Shown in pieces: positions 23,224 to 31,857 of a DNA stretch of 64,000 bases. The stretch lies in contig CAZIXE010000006.1 in NCBI GenBank assembly GCA_964543235.1, positions 22,056 through 86,055 of the forward strand, in the 5' to 3' direction. This DNA is from JANMMJ01 sp964543235. Its GTDB lineage: Bacteria > Pseudomonadota > Alphaproteobacteria > Rhizobiales > Aestuariivirgaceae. The notes below the pieces were generated by a model that saw only the letters and a list, made by a program, of their open reading frames with translations, made no database searches and had not been told where the DNA came from. Positions within the stretch are counted from its first letter, which is position 1. Each line of letters opens with the position of its first letter. The translations under genes and the position numbers were made by a program.

Positions 23224-23405
23224 CGGCGGGGCAGCGCGGCGGCAGGCTCTCCATCCCGCTTTGTGCGCCCCGCCGGGCACCTCTTTCAGGCTGTCGCAGC
23301 CTGTCACGCGTCCCGTGGCCCAGGTCCGCCGCATCTCCTGGGTCCGGGGCTCGCCGGCCCGGGGCCTCTTCGAGTGGCCTCCTCGATGAACAACCCTGGG
23401 CCGGC
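23224..23405. other. Hairpin-rich gene-free stretch, candidate structured RNA
   Basis: The 390 bases between ssb and the aldehyde dehydrogenase gene hold no convincing gene, but this part contains four ordered perfect stems: CGGCGGGGC/GCCCCGCCG (23224-23232 with 23267-23275), CAGGCTG/CAGCCTG with a three-base loop (23287-23303), CCCAGG/CCTGGG (23319-23342) and GCCGGCCC/GGGCCGGC (23353-23360 with 23398-23405). The strand is undecided. I looked for RNase P, SRP and tmRNA signatures and found none. High GC raises the chance of accidental stems, so confidence is low. The left part (23044-23200) is AT-richer and shows nothing clear. Confidence 0.35.
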
Positions 23406-23433
23406 ACCCTCGTTCAACGGCTGGCGGCACCCC

Positions 23434-24921
23434 TCAAAGCTGAATGTAGGTGTGCTTGATCTGCTGGTACTTCTCCAGCGCATGTAATGACTTGTCGCGA
23501 CCGATGCCTGATTGCTTGTAGCCGCCGAACGGCACCGTGATATCGCCGCCGTCGGTATTGTTGATGTTGACAGTGCCGGCCCGCAGCCGGCGCGCGACGC
23601 GGTGCGCGCGGACTATGTCCCTGGTCCACAACGAAGCCTGCAGACCGTAAATGGAGTCGTTGGCGATCCTTACCGCTTCCTCTTCGCCATCAAAGGAGAT
23701 GGTGGCGACGACAGGCCCGAAGATCTCCTCTTGCGCAACGCGCATGTCGTTCGAAACATCATCAAGGATGGTGGGCTCAACATAGAAGCCGCCGGTATTG
23801 CGCCGTGCGCGCTCGCCGCCATACGCGACACGGGCGCCTTCCTGCCTGCCGATTCCGACATAGCCGAGGACGCGGTCCATCTGGCTGCCGTCGACCATGG
23901 CGCCCATGCGCGTCCCGGGATCCAGCGGATCGCCGGGCCGCCAGGCTTCGGCATGCCTGGCAAGCCGTTCCACAAACTCATCCTTGATCGCCCGGTCGAC
24001 AATGATGCGGGTTGCAGCGGTGCAGACCTGGCCCGCATTGTAGAATACGCCCGCTGCCGCCGTCTTCGCGGCGTGATCGAGGTCATGAGCATCTGCAAAG
24101 ACAATGTTGGGCGATTTGCCGCCGGTCTCGAGGGCGACATGCTTCATGTTGCTTTCGCCGGCATAGCGCAGGAACAGCTTGCCGACCTCCGTGGAACCGG
24201 TGAAGGCGATCATGTCCACATCCATGTGGCGCCCCAGGGCCTGGCCGGCGGTTTCGCCGAAGCCGGGAAGCACGTTGAGCACGCCCGGCGGCAGACCCGC
24301 TTCGGCGGCCAGCTCAGCAATGCGAATGGCGGTCAGCGGCGACTGCTCGGCGGGTTTCAGGATGACCGAGTTTCCGGTTGCCAGGGCCGGACCAAGCTTC
24401 CATGACGCCATGAGCAGGGGAAAATTCCATGGCACGACACAACCGACAACGCCGATCGGCTCACGGGTGATCATCGAAACCGAATCCGGCCTGGCCGGGG
24501 CCAGCTCGTCATAGACCTTGTCGCAGGTCTCCGCATACCATTGCAGGCAGCGAATGGCGCCCGGGATATCGACGGCAAACGAGTCCGAAATCGGCTTGCC
24601 GACGTCGAGGGTTTCGAGCAGTGCCAGTTCTTCCCTGTGCTTTTCAAGGAGCGCCACCCACTTCAGCATGACGGCCTTGCGCCTGCCAGGTGCGGCGTTG
24701 GACCAGGACCCCTTCTCGAAGGCCGCACGGGCCGTCCTGACGGCGGCGTCGACATCGGCCGCGCCGCACTCGGCAACCATGGTCAGCAGCCTGCCATCGA
24801 TCGGCGAGATACAGTCGAAGGTCCGCCCAGACACTGCAGGAACGTAGGTGCCGCCGATGAAAGCCTGGTTGCGGAACGAAACCTGTGAAATCCGGTCGCG
24901 ATAGTCAGGTGCGGAGGCCAT
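23434..24921 (-). CDS. Aldehyde dehydrogenase (gamma-glutamyl-aminobutyraldehyde/betaine-aldehyde type)
   Basis: A 495-residue NAD(P)-dependent aldehyde dehydrogenase. The catalytic Cys is in NAGQVCTAATR, the general base Glu in ALETGGKSPNIV, the cofactor motif is FTGSTEVG, and PWNFPLLMASWKLGPAL contains the oxyanion-hole Asn. Overall it resembles PuuC-type enzymes of putrescine breakdown and other amino-aldehyde dehydrogenases, but no polyamine genes flank it, so the substrate is open. It is a soluble cytoplasmic tetramer or dimer in this family. The gene lies downstream of rpmG on the same strand, separated by a good intrinsic terminator, so it is likely transcribed on its own. Confidence 0.88.
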   Translation of the reverse strand: MASAPDYRDRISQVSFRNQAFIGGTYVPAVSGRTFDCISPIDGRLLTMVAECGAADVDAAVRTARAAFEKGSWSNAAPGRRKAVMLKWVALLEKHREELALLETLDVGKPISDSFAVDIPGAIRCLQWYAETCDKVYDELAPARPDSVSMITREPIGVVGCVVPWNFPLLMASWKLGPALATGNSVILKPAEQSPLTAIRIAELAAEAGLPPGVLNVLPGFGETAGQALGRHMDVDMIAFTGSTEVGKLFLRYAGESNMKHVALETGGKSPNIVFADAHDLDHAAKTAAAGVFYNAGQVCTAATRIIVDRAIKDEFVERLARHAEAWRPGDPLDPGTRMGAMVDGSQMDRVLGYVGIGRQEGARVAYGGERARRNTGGFYVEPTILDDVSNDMRVAQEEIFGPVVATISFDGEEEAVRIANDSIYGLQASLWTRDIVRAHRVARRLRAGTVNINNTDGGDITVPFGGYKQSGIGRDKSLHALEKYQQIKHTYIQL

Positions 24922-24976
24922 GTCGATCTCCCTGGATTACTGGAGACAGTCCTTGGCGCCAGTCCGGCTCAAATGC

Positions 24977-25002
24977 AAAAGGGCACCGCTCGAGCGATGC
25001 CC
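24977..25002 (-). terminator. Intrinsic terminator downstream of rpmG
   Basis: On the minus strand, GGGCATCGCTC pairs with GAGCGGTGCCC, with one mismatch, followed by TTTTGCATTT. A strong GC hairpin plus a T-rich tail 25 bases after the rpmG stop is a standard Rho-independent terminator. Confidence 0.8.
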
Positions 25003-25026
25003 CGCAAGACCAGTCCGGCAGGCGCC

Positions 25027-25194
25027 TCACTTGATCTTGGTTTCCTTGAATTCGACGTGCTTGCGCGCCACCGGATCGTATTTCTTGAGGGACATCTTCT
25101 CGGTCTTGGTGCGCGAGTTCTTCTTGGTCACATAAAAGTAACCGGTGTCCGCGGTCGAGGCGAGCTTGATCTTGATAACGTTGCCCTTGGCCAT
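25027..25194 (-). CDS. rpmG: 50S ribosomal protein L33
   Basis: A 55-residue ribosomal protein translated from the minus strand: it starts MAKGNVIKIKLAS, has YFYVTKKNSRTKTEKM in the middle and ends HVEFKETKIK. This is the alphaproteobacterial L33 form, without the Cys pairs of zinc-binding variants. It sits near the E site of the large subunit and is dispensable in some species. It is transcribed alone, with a terminator directly downstream. The next gene to the right (DUF2339) is divergent, and the 208-base gap between them holds the promoters. Confidence 0.96.
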   Translation of the reverse strand: MAKGNVIKIKLASTADTGYFYVTKKNSRTKTEKMSLKKYDPVARKHVEFKETKIK

Positions 25195-25402
25195 GTGAGT
25201 GTCTCTGTCGGGATGGGTCTGGCGCGGATATGGCGGAAAGGGCCCGGGAAGTCAATTCGCGTCTGGACAGCGGACGGGGCTGTGCAGCGGAGGCAGGCCG
25301 CTTGCGCCCGGCAGCGCGGCAGCGAATTCAATTTGGGCGAGCCATGAATCATGGCGTATGCTCGGATTGCGGCCGAACCGGGCAGGTCCTGAACTCTAAC
25401 GG

Positions 25403-28105
25403 GTGGAAACACAGTTGGATGGCGTGTCACTGATCATTGTTGTCGCCGTCTTCGCCCTGGCAATCATCGCGCTTAACAAGAGCTCGAGGCTTGAAGGCAG
25501 GCTGCGGGAGTTATCGTTGCAGCTGGACCAGCTCAGGGGCGAATTCGAGCATCTGAGCGCCCGGACCACCGCCGGCGAAGCCCCGACGGTAACGCCAGGC
25601 GTCACAGGCCAAGCGATCGCGCCGGTGGCAGAGGCAGCCGAACCAGCGTCCGATACCGCGCCGCCGGAAGCCGTCGTGCAGGCGACAACATCCACGCACT
25701 GGGGGAGATCGCCCGAGCCGCGGCAGCCGGAAGCTGGCCCATCGCGCGATGTCGAGCAGGCGCTGGCCTCGCGCTGGTTCGTGTGGATCGGCGGGCTTGC
25801 CATTGCGATCGGCGGGGTGCTCTTCGTCAAGTATGCGTTTGACGCGGGCTGGCTTTCGCCGCTGACCCGCTGTGTCCTCGGATTGCTGGGCGGGCTGGCC
25901 CTGATTGCGGGCGGCGACCGCCTGCGGCGCACGCCGGTCATGGCGGCGCAGCCAAACTACGTGCCGGCCGCACTTACTGCGGCCGGTCTGGTGATTGCGT
26001 TCGGAAGCGTCTATGCCGCTTACGCATTCTATCAGCTGCTGCCGCCGCTCATGGCTTTCGCCATCATGGCGGCCATCGCGCTGGCCGCCTTCCTGCTGTC
26101 GCTGGTCCAGGGCCCGCTGATCGCGGCGCTCGGCCTAATCGGTTCCTATGCCACGCCGACGCTGATCCCCTCCCAAGACCCTTCGGCCTGGGGGTTCTTC
26201 CCGTATATCTTTATCATCCTTGCGGCATCACTGGCGCTGTTGCGGGTGCGGACCTGGTGGTGGCTGGGCTATGCGGCGGTCGGCGGATCCCTGATCTGGG
26301 GCCTGCTCTGGGCGCATGGCGGGATCTATGAGGCGGCCGATTCCGTGCCGCTTGGCCTGTTCGCGATCGCGATTGCGTCGCTGTCGTTCTTTGCCATCTC
26401 CGGAATGGCCATCCTCCAGCCCGGCAGCGGTTCGCTCACGCAGGCCTCAACGATCACGCCACCGCTCGCCATCGGTCTTGCAGGCGTGGCGGCGGGCTTG
26501 CTGGTGCTTTGTGCCAATGCAATTGCCGCCCGCCACGGCGCGGCGGCGCTGGCGCTGCTCCTTGCCGGCACCCTCGGGGCTGTAGCGGTTGGCTTCAGCA
26601 AGGAGGGCATGGCACCCCTGCCGGGGCTGGCGGGCATCCTGGCTCTGGTTACGCTCGGCGCCTGGTACGAGGGCGAATTCACACAGATTGCCTATGACGA
26701 GCTGGGCAATGCGGTGCGCCTGGCGGGCCCGGGGGCACGATCATTCCTGTTGTGGCTTGGGACATTCGGCGCGGCCCTTGCGGTTGCCGGATATGCCGGC
26801 GTGCGCTGGCGCGATGCACCGGTGATCTGGGCGGCGATTTCGGCAGGGGGCGCCATCCTGTTTGGCGCTCTGGGACTGGGACGTGCGCACCATGCCATCA
26901 GTTCCGGACAGTGGATGGCCGCGGGTCTGGTCATCGCGCTGGCATTCGGCGCGGCGATCTGGAGCCTGCGGGCCAGGGCAGAGAACCCGGCCCAGAACCT
27001 GGCCCTCGGCCTGTTCGCCGTCGCCGCGACAGCGGCAGCGCTGCTTGCCCTTGACGAGGCCTTCGACCGGCTCTGGCTGACGCTGGCGCTGGCCGCGCTC
27101 GTGCCCGCTCTCGGCCTTGCCAGCCTGCAAGTCAGAATTCAGCTGTTCGGACCGATCGCCACGGCCGTGGCAGGGCTGGTCGTGCTGCGACTGCTGATTG
27201 CCCGCGAATTGTGGTTTGGCGAGGATAGCCTGCCGCTTGGAGAGCATTGGCCACTCTATGGCTATGGTGCGCCGGCCATTCTGTTCTGGGGCGCTTCCCG
27301 GTTGTTCCAGGCCTCGGGCTATAGCCGCTCGCATGTGGCACTGGAGGGATCGGCCCTGGGCGTCGCGGTGGCGCTGCTGTCGCTTGAACTGCGGGTACTG
27401 ATCGCCGGCCGCATTCAAGGGCAGCGACCCGGGTTGCTCGAGGCCGGGGCCCATGTCATGGCGTGGTGTTCAACTGCCTATGGCCTGCTCCATCGTCAGC
27501 AGGCATTTTCCAGGATCGTCTCGCGGTGGGGTGCAATGGTGCTCCTCGCGGCAGCAACCGGCCTCACCGTGTTCGGCAGCCTGATCCTGCTGAACCCCGT
27601 GGTGAGCGGCGATGCCGTGCCTGGAGGCAGTGTTGTCAATGCGCTGCTGCTCGCCTACCTGGCGCCCTCCGTCCTTGGGGCCTTCATCGCTCGCAAGCTT
27701 GATCAGGTCAAATGGCAGGAACTGCGTGCCGGCGCAGGTATCCTCTCGCTGGTGCTGCTCCTGGCCTATCTCACGCTGGAAACCAAGCGGCTGTTCCAGG
27801 GTGCCGTTATGGTGCCGTGGTCCCAGAGCGACGCCGAGAACTATGCCTACTCGGCCGTGTGGCTGGCTGCGGCACTGGCGCTCTTCGTTGCAGGTATCCG
27901 TATCGGCCAGAAATATGTCCGGCTCGCGGGGCTGGCCGTCATGATGGTGGTCGTGTTCAAAGTCTTTGTGATCGATCTGTCCGGCATCGGCGGGCTCTAT
28001 CGCATTGCCAGCTTCGTCGGCCTTGGGCTGTGCCTTGTGGGGATCGGCTGGCTCTATGCGCGATATGTGCAAAGACCGCTCGCGAAGGCTGCGTTGCCTG
28101 ACTAG
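25403..28105 (+). CDS. DUF2339 large polytopic membrane protein
   Basis: A 900-residue inner-membrane protein. An N-terminal anchor helix (about residues 7-24) is followed by a short coiled coil (LEGRLRELSLQLDQLRGEF), a Pro/Ala-rich linker, then more than 20 hydrophobic helices starting at RWFVWIGGLAIAIGGVLFVKYAF. This last motif and the repeated-helix layout define DUF2339, a family of unknown function often found as a lone gene. The start is a GTG at 25403 with GGG-rich bases before it; no better ATG exists upstream in frame. The last bases overlap the stop of the convergent secreted-protein gene. A role as an envelope transporter or sensor is possible but not shown. Confidence 0.82.
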   Translation: METQLDGVSLIIVVAVFALAIIALNKSSRLEGRLRELSLQLDQLRGEFEHLSARTTAGEAPTVTPGVTGQAIAPVAEAAEPASDTAPPEAVVQATTSTHWGRSPEPRQPEAGPSRDVEQALASRWFVWIGGLAIAIGGVLFVKYAFDAGWLSPLTRCVLGLLGGLALIAGGDRLRRTPVMAAQPNYVPAALTAAGLVIAFGSVYAAYAFYQLLPPLMAFAIMAAIALAAFLLSLVQGPLIAALGLIGSYATPTLIPSQDPSAWGFFPYIFIILAASLALLRVRTWWWLGYAAVGGSLIWGLLWAHGGIYEAADSVPLGLFAIAIASLSFFAISGMAILQPGSGSLTQASTITPPLAIGLAGVAAGLLVLCANAIAARHGAAALALLLAGTLGAVAVGFSKEGMAPLPGLAGILALVTLGAWYEGEFTQIAYDELGNAVRLAGPGARSFLLWLGTFGAALAVAGYAGVRWRDAPVIWAAISAGGAILFGALGLGRAHHAISSGQWMAAGLVIALAFGAAIWSLRARAENPAQNLALGLFAVAATAAALLALDEAFDRLWLTLALAALVPALGLASLQVRIQLFGPIATAVAGLVVLRLLIARELWFGEDSLPLGEHWPLYGYGAPAILFWGASRLFQASGYSRSHVALEGSALGVAVALLSLELRVLIAGRIQGQRPGLLEAGAHVMAWCSTAYGLLHRQQAFSRIVSRWGAMVLLAAATGLTVFGSLILLNPVVSGDAVPGGSVVNALLLAYLAPSVLGAFIARKLDQVKWQELRAGAGILSLVLLLAYLTLETKRLFQGAVMVPWSQSDAENYAYSAVWLAAALALFVAGIRIGQKYVRLAGLAVMMVVVFKVFVIDLSGIGGLYRIASFVGLGLCLVGIGWLYARYVQRPLAKAALPD

Positions 28106-28437
28106 GGCCTGGACAAAGTGCCGGCTCCCGTGCCCTTAGGCCAGTCGAGGAAGTGCCAGTCGTGACCGCCTGCCACCAGACAGGTGGCACCGCGCGGCGC
28201 GGTCACCAGCAAGGTCCAGCTGCCGGACGCTGAGACATAAAGTTCGACCAGCGAGCCGTCACCTGCCAGTCCAAATGCCGAAAGCGATTCGCCGTACCGG
28301 TTCTTGAGGGCAGAGACAATCGGAGCCCGCTCACCGCAGGGTGGAACCTGCGCGATCGCGCCGGTGGCGGCCAACACCGCGACCGCCGCACCTGCAAGCA
28401 TGGCCAACCACTGTCGGCTTGTTCGTGTCAACATCAC
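28102..28437 (-). CDS. Small secreted protein of unknown function
   Basis: A 111-residue protein with a clear Sec signal peptide: basic start (MMLTRTSRQ), hydrophobic core (LAMLAGAAVAVLAATGA) and probable cleavage after AIA. The mature part has two Cys (PPCGER and GATCLVAGG) that could form one disulfide, plus VELYVSASGSWTLLVTAPRG, a pattern I recall from small exported alphaproteobacterial proteins of unknown role. Expected location: periplasm. The stop overlaps the end of the DUF2339 gene on the other strand by four bases. No catalytic motif is visible. Confidence 0.7.
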   Translation of the reverse strand: MMLTRTSRQWLAMLAGAAVAVLAATGAIAQVPPCGERAPIVSALKNRYGESLSAFGLAGDGSLVELYVSASGSWTLLVTAPRGATCLVAGGHDWHFLDWPKGTGAGTLSRP

Positions 28438-28790
28438 CGTTCTCCAGGCACCCTGCCGGGAGAACGCGATCCTGTCTTGTCAGCCTGGCGCGGGCGCCAA
28501 TTTGCGGTCCATTCCGGCTTCTGGTGCGGCACTCGCCGAGGCTTTCAGCCGGGTTGGAACCAAAACAGATATGGTAACTGGAACAAGCAGATTAAAGGTT
28601 CGGCGCAGGGCATAACTTGGTTCTTGCCAGCCAGGTCCATGAGCGCTAAAGAGCGTCGCGTTCAACTTCACACGCGGATGCGGGATGGTTTGCACGGGGT
28701 CGTGAGACCTCCACATAGCGGGCCGTCCCTCCGGTGCCGGGAAACCGGCTACACCATCCGCGGCGGATCAACCGGAAAAGGAAGCACTGC
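28438..28790. other. Gene-free region upstream of rpsB (promoters and leader)
   Basis: About 350 bases separate the divergent secreted-protein gene and rpsB. No plausible gene is present. It should contain the rpsB-tsf promoter and the rpsB leader, which in many bacteria mediates S2 autoregulation. TTGCAC at about 28692, followed 17 bases later by ACATAG, is a weak promoter-like pair. GCCGGGAAACCGGC-like symmetry near 28735 could be a leader hairpin. Neither can be confirmed by eye. Confidence 0.4.
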
Positions 28791-29555
28791 ATGGCATTGC
28801 CAGAATTCACCATGCGTCAGCTGCTCGAAGCTGGCGTGCATTTCGGTCACCAGACCCATCGCTGGAATCCGAAAATGCGCAGCTATATCTACGGATCGCG
28901 TAACGGCATCCACATCATCGATCTCGCCCAGACCGTGCCACTGCTGCACCAGGCGCTGCTGGCCATCAGCAACACCGTGGCAGGTGGCGGGCGCGTGCTC
29001 TTCGTCGGTACGAAGCGGGCGGCGTCGGATGCGATCGCCGAAGCGGCCAAGCGCTCGGCGCAGTACTACATCAACTCCCGCTGGCTCGGCGGCACACTCA
29101 CAAACTGGAAGACGATTTCCAATTCCATCAAAAGGTTACGTCAGCTCGATGAGACATTGGCTAAAGAAAATTCTGGACTGACGAAACGTGAGATCCTGCA
29201 ACTGACTCGGGAAAAGACGAAGCTTGACCAGGCGTTGGGCGGCATCAAGGACATGGGTGGCGTGCCCGACATCATCTTCGTGATCGATACCAACAAGGAG
29301 CAGTTGGCGATCAAGGAGGCCAACCGTCTCGGCATTCCCGTGGTGGCAATCCTCGACACGAATTGCGATCCCGCCGGTATCACCTATCCCATCCCCGGCA
29401 ACGACGATGCCGGCCGGGCGATAGCCCTTTACTGCGAACTGGTCTCGCGGGCCTGCATCGAGGGTATCTCCCAGGCGCAATCAGGGGCAGGTGTCGACAT
29501 CGGCGCCGCCGAAGAGCCGGCCGCCGAAGTGCTGCCAGAAGCTGCTACCGCCTAA
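28791..29555 (+). CDS. rpsB: 30S ribosomal protein S2
   Basis: A 254-residue S2 protein. It opens MALPEFTMRQLLEAGVHFGHQTHRWNP, the universal S2 start, and contains VLFVGTKRAA, RWLGGTLTNWKTI and DIIFVIDTNKE. It joins the small subunit late and is needed for binding of S1. The start at 28791 is chosen because the family begins there and AAAGGA lies upstream; a longer in-frame upstream extension is untypical. The C-terminal Ala/Glu tail is usual in alphaproteobacteria. It is followed 17 bases later by tsf, the near-universal pairing. Confidence 0.98.
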   Translation: MALPEFTMRQLLEAGVHFGHQTHRWNPKMRSYIYGSRNGIHIIDLAQTVPLLHQALLAISNTVAGGGRVLFVGTKRAASDAIAEAAKRSAQYYINSRWLGGTLTNWKTISNSIKRLRQLDETLAKENSGLTKREILQLTREKTKLDQALGGIKDMGGVPDIIFVIDTNKEQLAIKEANRLGIPVVAILDTNCDPAGITYPIPGNDDAGRAIALYCELVSRACIEGISQAQSGAGVDIGAAEEPAAEVLPEAATA

Positions 29556-29572
29556 TTACTGGAGACATTGCA

Positions 29573-30496
29573 ATGGCTGAGATCACTGCCGCAATGGTCA
29601 AGGACCTGCGGGAAAGAACCGGCGTCGGCATGATGGATTGCAAGGCAGCTCTTGCCGCAACCAAAGGCGATATGAATGCTGCCGTCGACTGGCTTCGGGC
29701 CAAGGGGCTTGCCAAGGCCGCCAAGAAGTCGACGCGCGTCGCTGCCGAAGGGCTAATCGGCCTGGCCGTCGAAGGAACAACGGGGGCGCTCGTCGAGGTC
29801 AATTCGGAAACAGACTTCGTGGCGCGCAACGAGAAATTCCAGGCAATGGTTGGCGAGATCGCCAAGCTGGCACTCACTGCCTCTGGTGACCTCGAGAGAC
29901 TGAAGACAGCCAGGTATCCGGGTGGCACACATGCAGTTGCGGAATTCGTGGCAGAGATGGTGGCGTCGATCGGCGAGAACATGACGGTGCGGCGGACGGC
30001 TGTGCTGACGGTCGGGCAGGGCGCCATCGGTTCCTATGTGCACAATCAGGTGGCGCCGGGCATGGGCAAGATCGGCGTGATCGTCGGTATCGAATCGAGC
30101 GGCAACAGGGAGGAACTGGTGCAGTTCGGCCGCATGCTGGCCATGCATATTGCCGCCACCAATCCGGTGGCCATGGACCTTGCCGGGGTTCCCGCCGAGA
30201 CACTGGAACGCGAGAAGGCCATTCTCGAGGAGAAGAATGCCGGCAAGCCCGCCAATGTCCTGGAAAAGATCGTGGCTTCCGGGCTCAAGTCCTACGCCAA
30301 GGAGAATTGCCTGCTGGAGCAGGCCTATGTGCATGACGGTTCGAAGACCGTGGCGCAGGCCATCGGCGAGGCCGGCCAGAAGGCGGGTGCGCCGATCAAT
30401 GTCACAGGCTATGTCCGCATGCAACTGGGCGAGGGTATCGCGAAGGCCGAGGATGATTTTGCCGCAGAGGTGGCCAAGGCTGCCGCCGGCGGGTGA
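29573..30496 (+). CDS. tsf: Elongation factor Ts
   Basis: A 307-residue guanine nucleotide exchange factor for EF-Tu. The N-terminal UBA-like module (MVKDLRERTGVGMMDCKAAL) and the core motif SETDFVARN, which inserts into EF-Tu to displace Mg and GDP, are intact. The C-terminal half contains AYVHDGSKTVAQAIGEA and an Ala-rich tail. Cotranscribed with rpsB. A strong intrinsic terminator at 30521 closes the rpsB-tsf unit, so pyrH has to be read from its own promoter or by read-through. Confidence 0.98.
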   Translation: MAEITAAMVKDLRERTGVGMMDCKAALAATKGDMNAAVDWLRAKGLAKAAKKSTRVAAEGLIGLAVEGTTGALVEVNSETDFVARNEKFQAMVGEIAKLALTASGDLERLKTARYPGGTHAVAEFVAEMVASIGENMTVRRTAVLTVGQGAIGSYVHNQVAPGMGKIGVIVGIESSGNREELVQFGRMLAMHIAATNPVAMDLAGVPAETLEREKAILEEKNAGKPANVLEKIVASGLKSYAKENCLLEQAYVHDGSKTVAQAIGEAGQKAGAPINVTGYVRMQLGEGIAKAEDDFAAEVAKAAAGG

Positions 30497-30520
30497 GACG
30501 AATCAGCCACAAGGTCATAT

Positions 30521-30550
30521 GAAGGCCCCAATTCGGGGCCTTCATTTTTT
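30521..30550 (+). terminator. Intrinsic terminator after tsf
   Basis: GAAGGCCCC-AATTC-GGGGCCTTC, a 9-base perfect stem with a five-base loop, is followed directly by ATTTTTT. A textbook Rho-independent terminator 24 bases after the tsf stop and just ahead of pyrH. Confidence 0.92.
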
Positions 30551-30565
30551 GAGAGCGGGGAGAGA

Positions 30566-31285
30566 ATGGCCAATCTGGCATTCAAGCGCGTGCTGCTGAA
30601 AGTTTCCGGCGAGGTCCTGATGGGCACCCAGCCCTACGGAATCGACCTTGAGACGGTCGGGCGGCTGGCGGATGAAGTGCTGGCGTGTGCCAGAGCCGGG
30701 GCGCAGATGGCGCTGGTGATCGGCGGCGGCAATATCTTTCGCGGCATGGCGGGCGCTGCCAAGGGCATGGACCGGGTGTCGGCCGACCATATGGGAATCC
30801 TGGCCACGGTGATAAATGCGCTGGCCATGCAGGGCGTGCTGCAATCCAGGGGAGCGGATGCGCGGGTACTGTCGGCCATTGCCATGCCGACAGTGTGCGA
30901 GACCTATTCGCGGGCCAAGGCCGTGCACCATCTCGAGAATGGCCGGATCGTGATCTGTGCGGCGGGCACCGGCCTGCCATTCTTTACGACCGACACGGGT
31001 GCAGCACTTCGGGCCGCGGAGATGGCTTGCGACGCGTTGCTCAAGGGAACCAGCGTCGATGGCGTCTACGATGCCGATCCCAAGCAGGTCGCCACGGCAA
31101 AACGCTATGCCAAAGTAACGTTTACCGAGATTCTGGCCCGCGACCTGAGGATCATGGATCCGGCGGCCATCGCGCTTGCGCGGGATAACGGGATTCCGGT
31201 AGTGGTATTCTCGATCCGCACACCCGGCGCCGTCTTCGAAGTCATCACGGGTGGCGGGCGCTATACAATTGTGACTAGGGACTAA
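30566..31285 (+). CDS. pyrH: UMP kinase
   Basis: A 239-residue hexameric bacterial UMP kinase of the amino-acid-kinase fold, phosphorylating UMP to UDP with ATP. Visible motifs are VLLKVSGEVLMG at the start (phosphate-binding Lys), VIGGGNIFRG (Gly-rich loop), and TGLPFFTTDTGAALRAAEM with KGTSVDGVYDADP, the nucleotide-binding signature of the family. The ATG at 30566 follows GGGGAGAG. It begins 15 bases after the tsf terminator and is followed five bases later by frr, the conserved pairing. It supplies pyrimidine nucleotides for RNA and UDP-sugars. Confidence 0.98.
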   Translation: MANLAFKRVLLKVSGEVLMGTQPYGIDLETVGRLADEVLACARAGAQMALVIGGGNIFRGMAGAAKGMDRVSADHMGILATVINALAMQGVLQSRGADARVLSAIAMPTVCETYSRAKAVHHLENGRIVICAAGTGLPFFTTDTGAALRAAEMACDALLKGTSVDGVYDADPKQVATAKRYAKVTFTEILARDLRIMDPAAIALARDNGIPVVVFSIRTPGAVFEVITGGGRYTIVTRD

Positions 31286-31290
31286 CCGCC

Positions 31291-31857
31291 ATGGCACAAC
31301 CTGTTCCTTTCGATGCAAAGGATCTGAAGCGCCGCATGCATGGGGCGGTGGAAGCACTGAAACATGATTTCGGCGGATTGCGAACCGGCAGGGCCGCGGC
31401 GAGCCTGCTGGATCCCATCCACGTCGACGCCTACGGGGCCCACATGCCGCTGAACCAGGTGGCCTCGGTCACGGTGCCTGAACCGCGCATGCTGCAGATC
31501 AACGTCTGGGACCGCGGACTGGTGATTGCCACCGAAAAGGCGATCCGTGCCTCAAACCTGGGTCTCAACCCGCAGACGGAAGGCCAGGTGATCAGGCTAA
31601 GGATGCCGGAACTCACTCAGGAGCGGCGCAAGGAACTGGTAAAGGTTGCCCATCAATATGCCGAGAAGGCCCGCATCGCAGCCAGGAACGTGCGACGCGA
31701 CGGCATGGAACAACTCAAAGCGCTCGAAAAAGCCCATCAAATGAGCGAAGACGAGCACAAGAAGAAGGCCGATGAAGTTCAAAAGATGACCGACGAAATC
31801 ATCAAGGAAATTGACGCGGCGCTGAAGACCAAAGAAGCTGAAATCATGCAGGTCTAA
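31291..31857 (+). CDS. frr: Ribosome recycling factor
   Basis: A 188-residue tRNA-shaped factor that splits post-termination ribosomes together with EF-G. It has the typical two-domain sequence: a helical N-terminus (MHGAVEALKHDFGGLRTGRAA), the domain II beta region (VTVPEPRMLQINVWD) and the long C-terminal helices (ERRKELVKVAHQYAEKARIAARNVRRDGME, given here in shortened form as positions about 110-140). Length is normal. Its TAA shares one base with the uppS start (TAATG), showing translational coupling. Confidence 0.98.
   Translation: MAQPVPFDAKDLKRRMHGAVEALKHDFGGLRTGRAAASLLDPIHVDAYGAHMPLNQVASVTVPEPRMLQINVWDRGLVIATEKAIRASNLGLNPQTEGQVIRLRMPELTQERRKELVKVAHQYAEKARIAARNVRRDGMEQLKALEKAHQMSEDEHKKKADEVQKMTDEIIKEIDAALKTKEAEIMQV

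Noticed and set aside
23081..23430. Short open frames on both strands between ssb and the aldehyde dehydrogenase gene
   Set aside because: They conflict with each other, lack ribosome binding sites and cover the hairpin-rich stretch.
23200..23430. Known RNA genes (RNase P, SRP RNA, tmRNA) in the hairpin-rich stretch
   Set aside because: The conserved GAGGAAAGTCC-type, GGTCAGG/GGAAGGAAGCA-type and T-loop signatures are not present.
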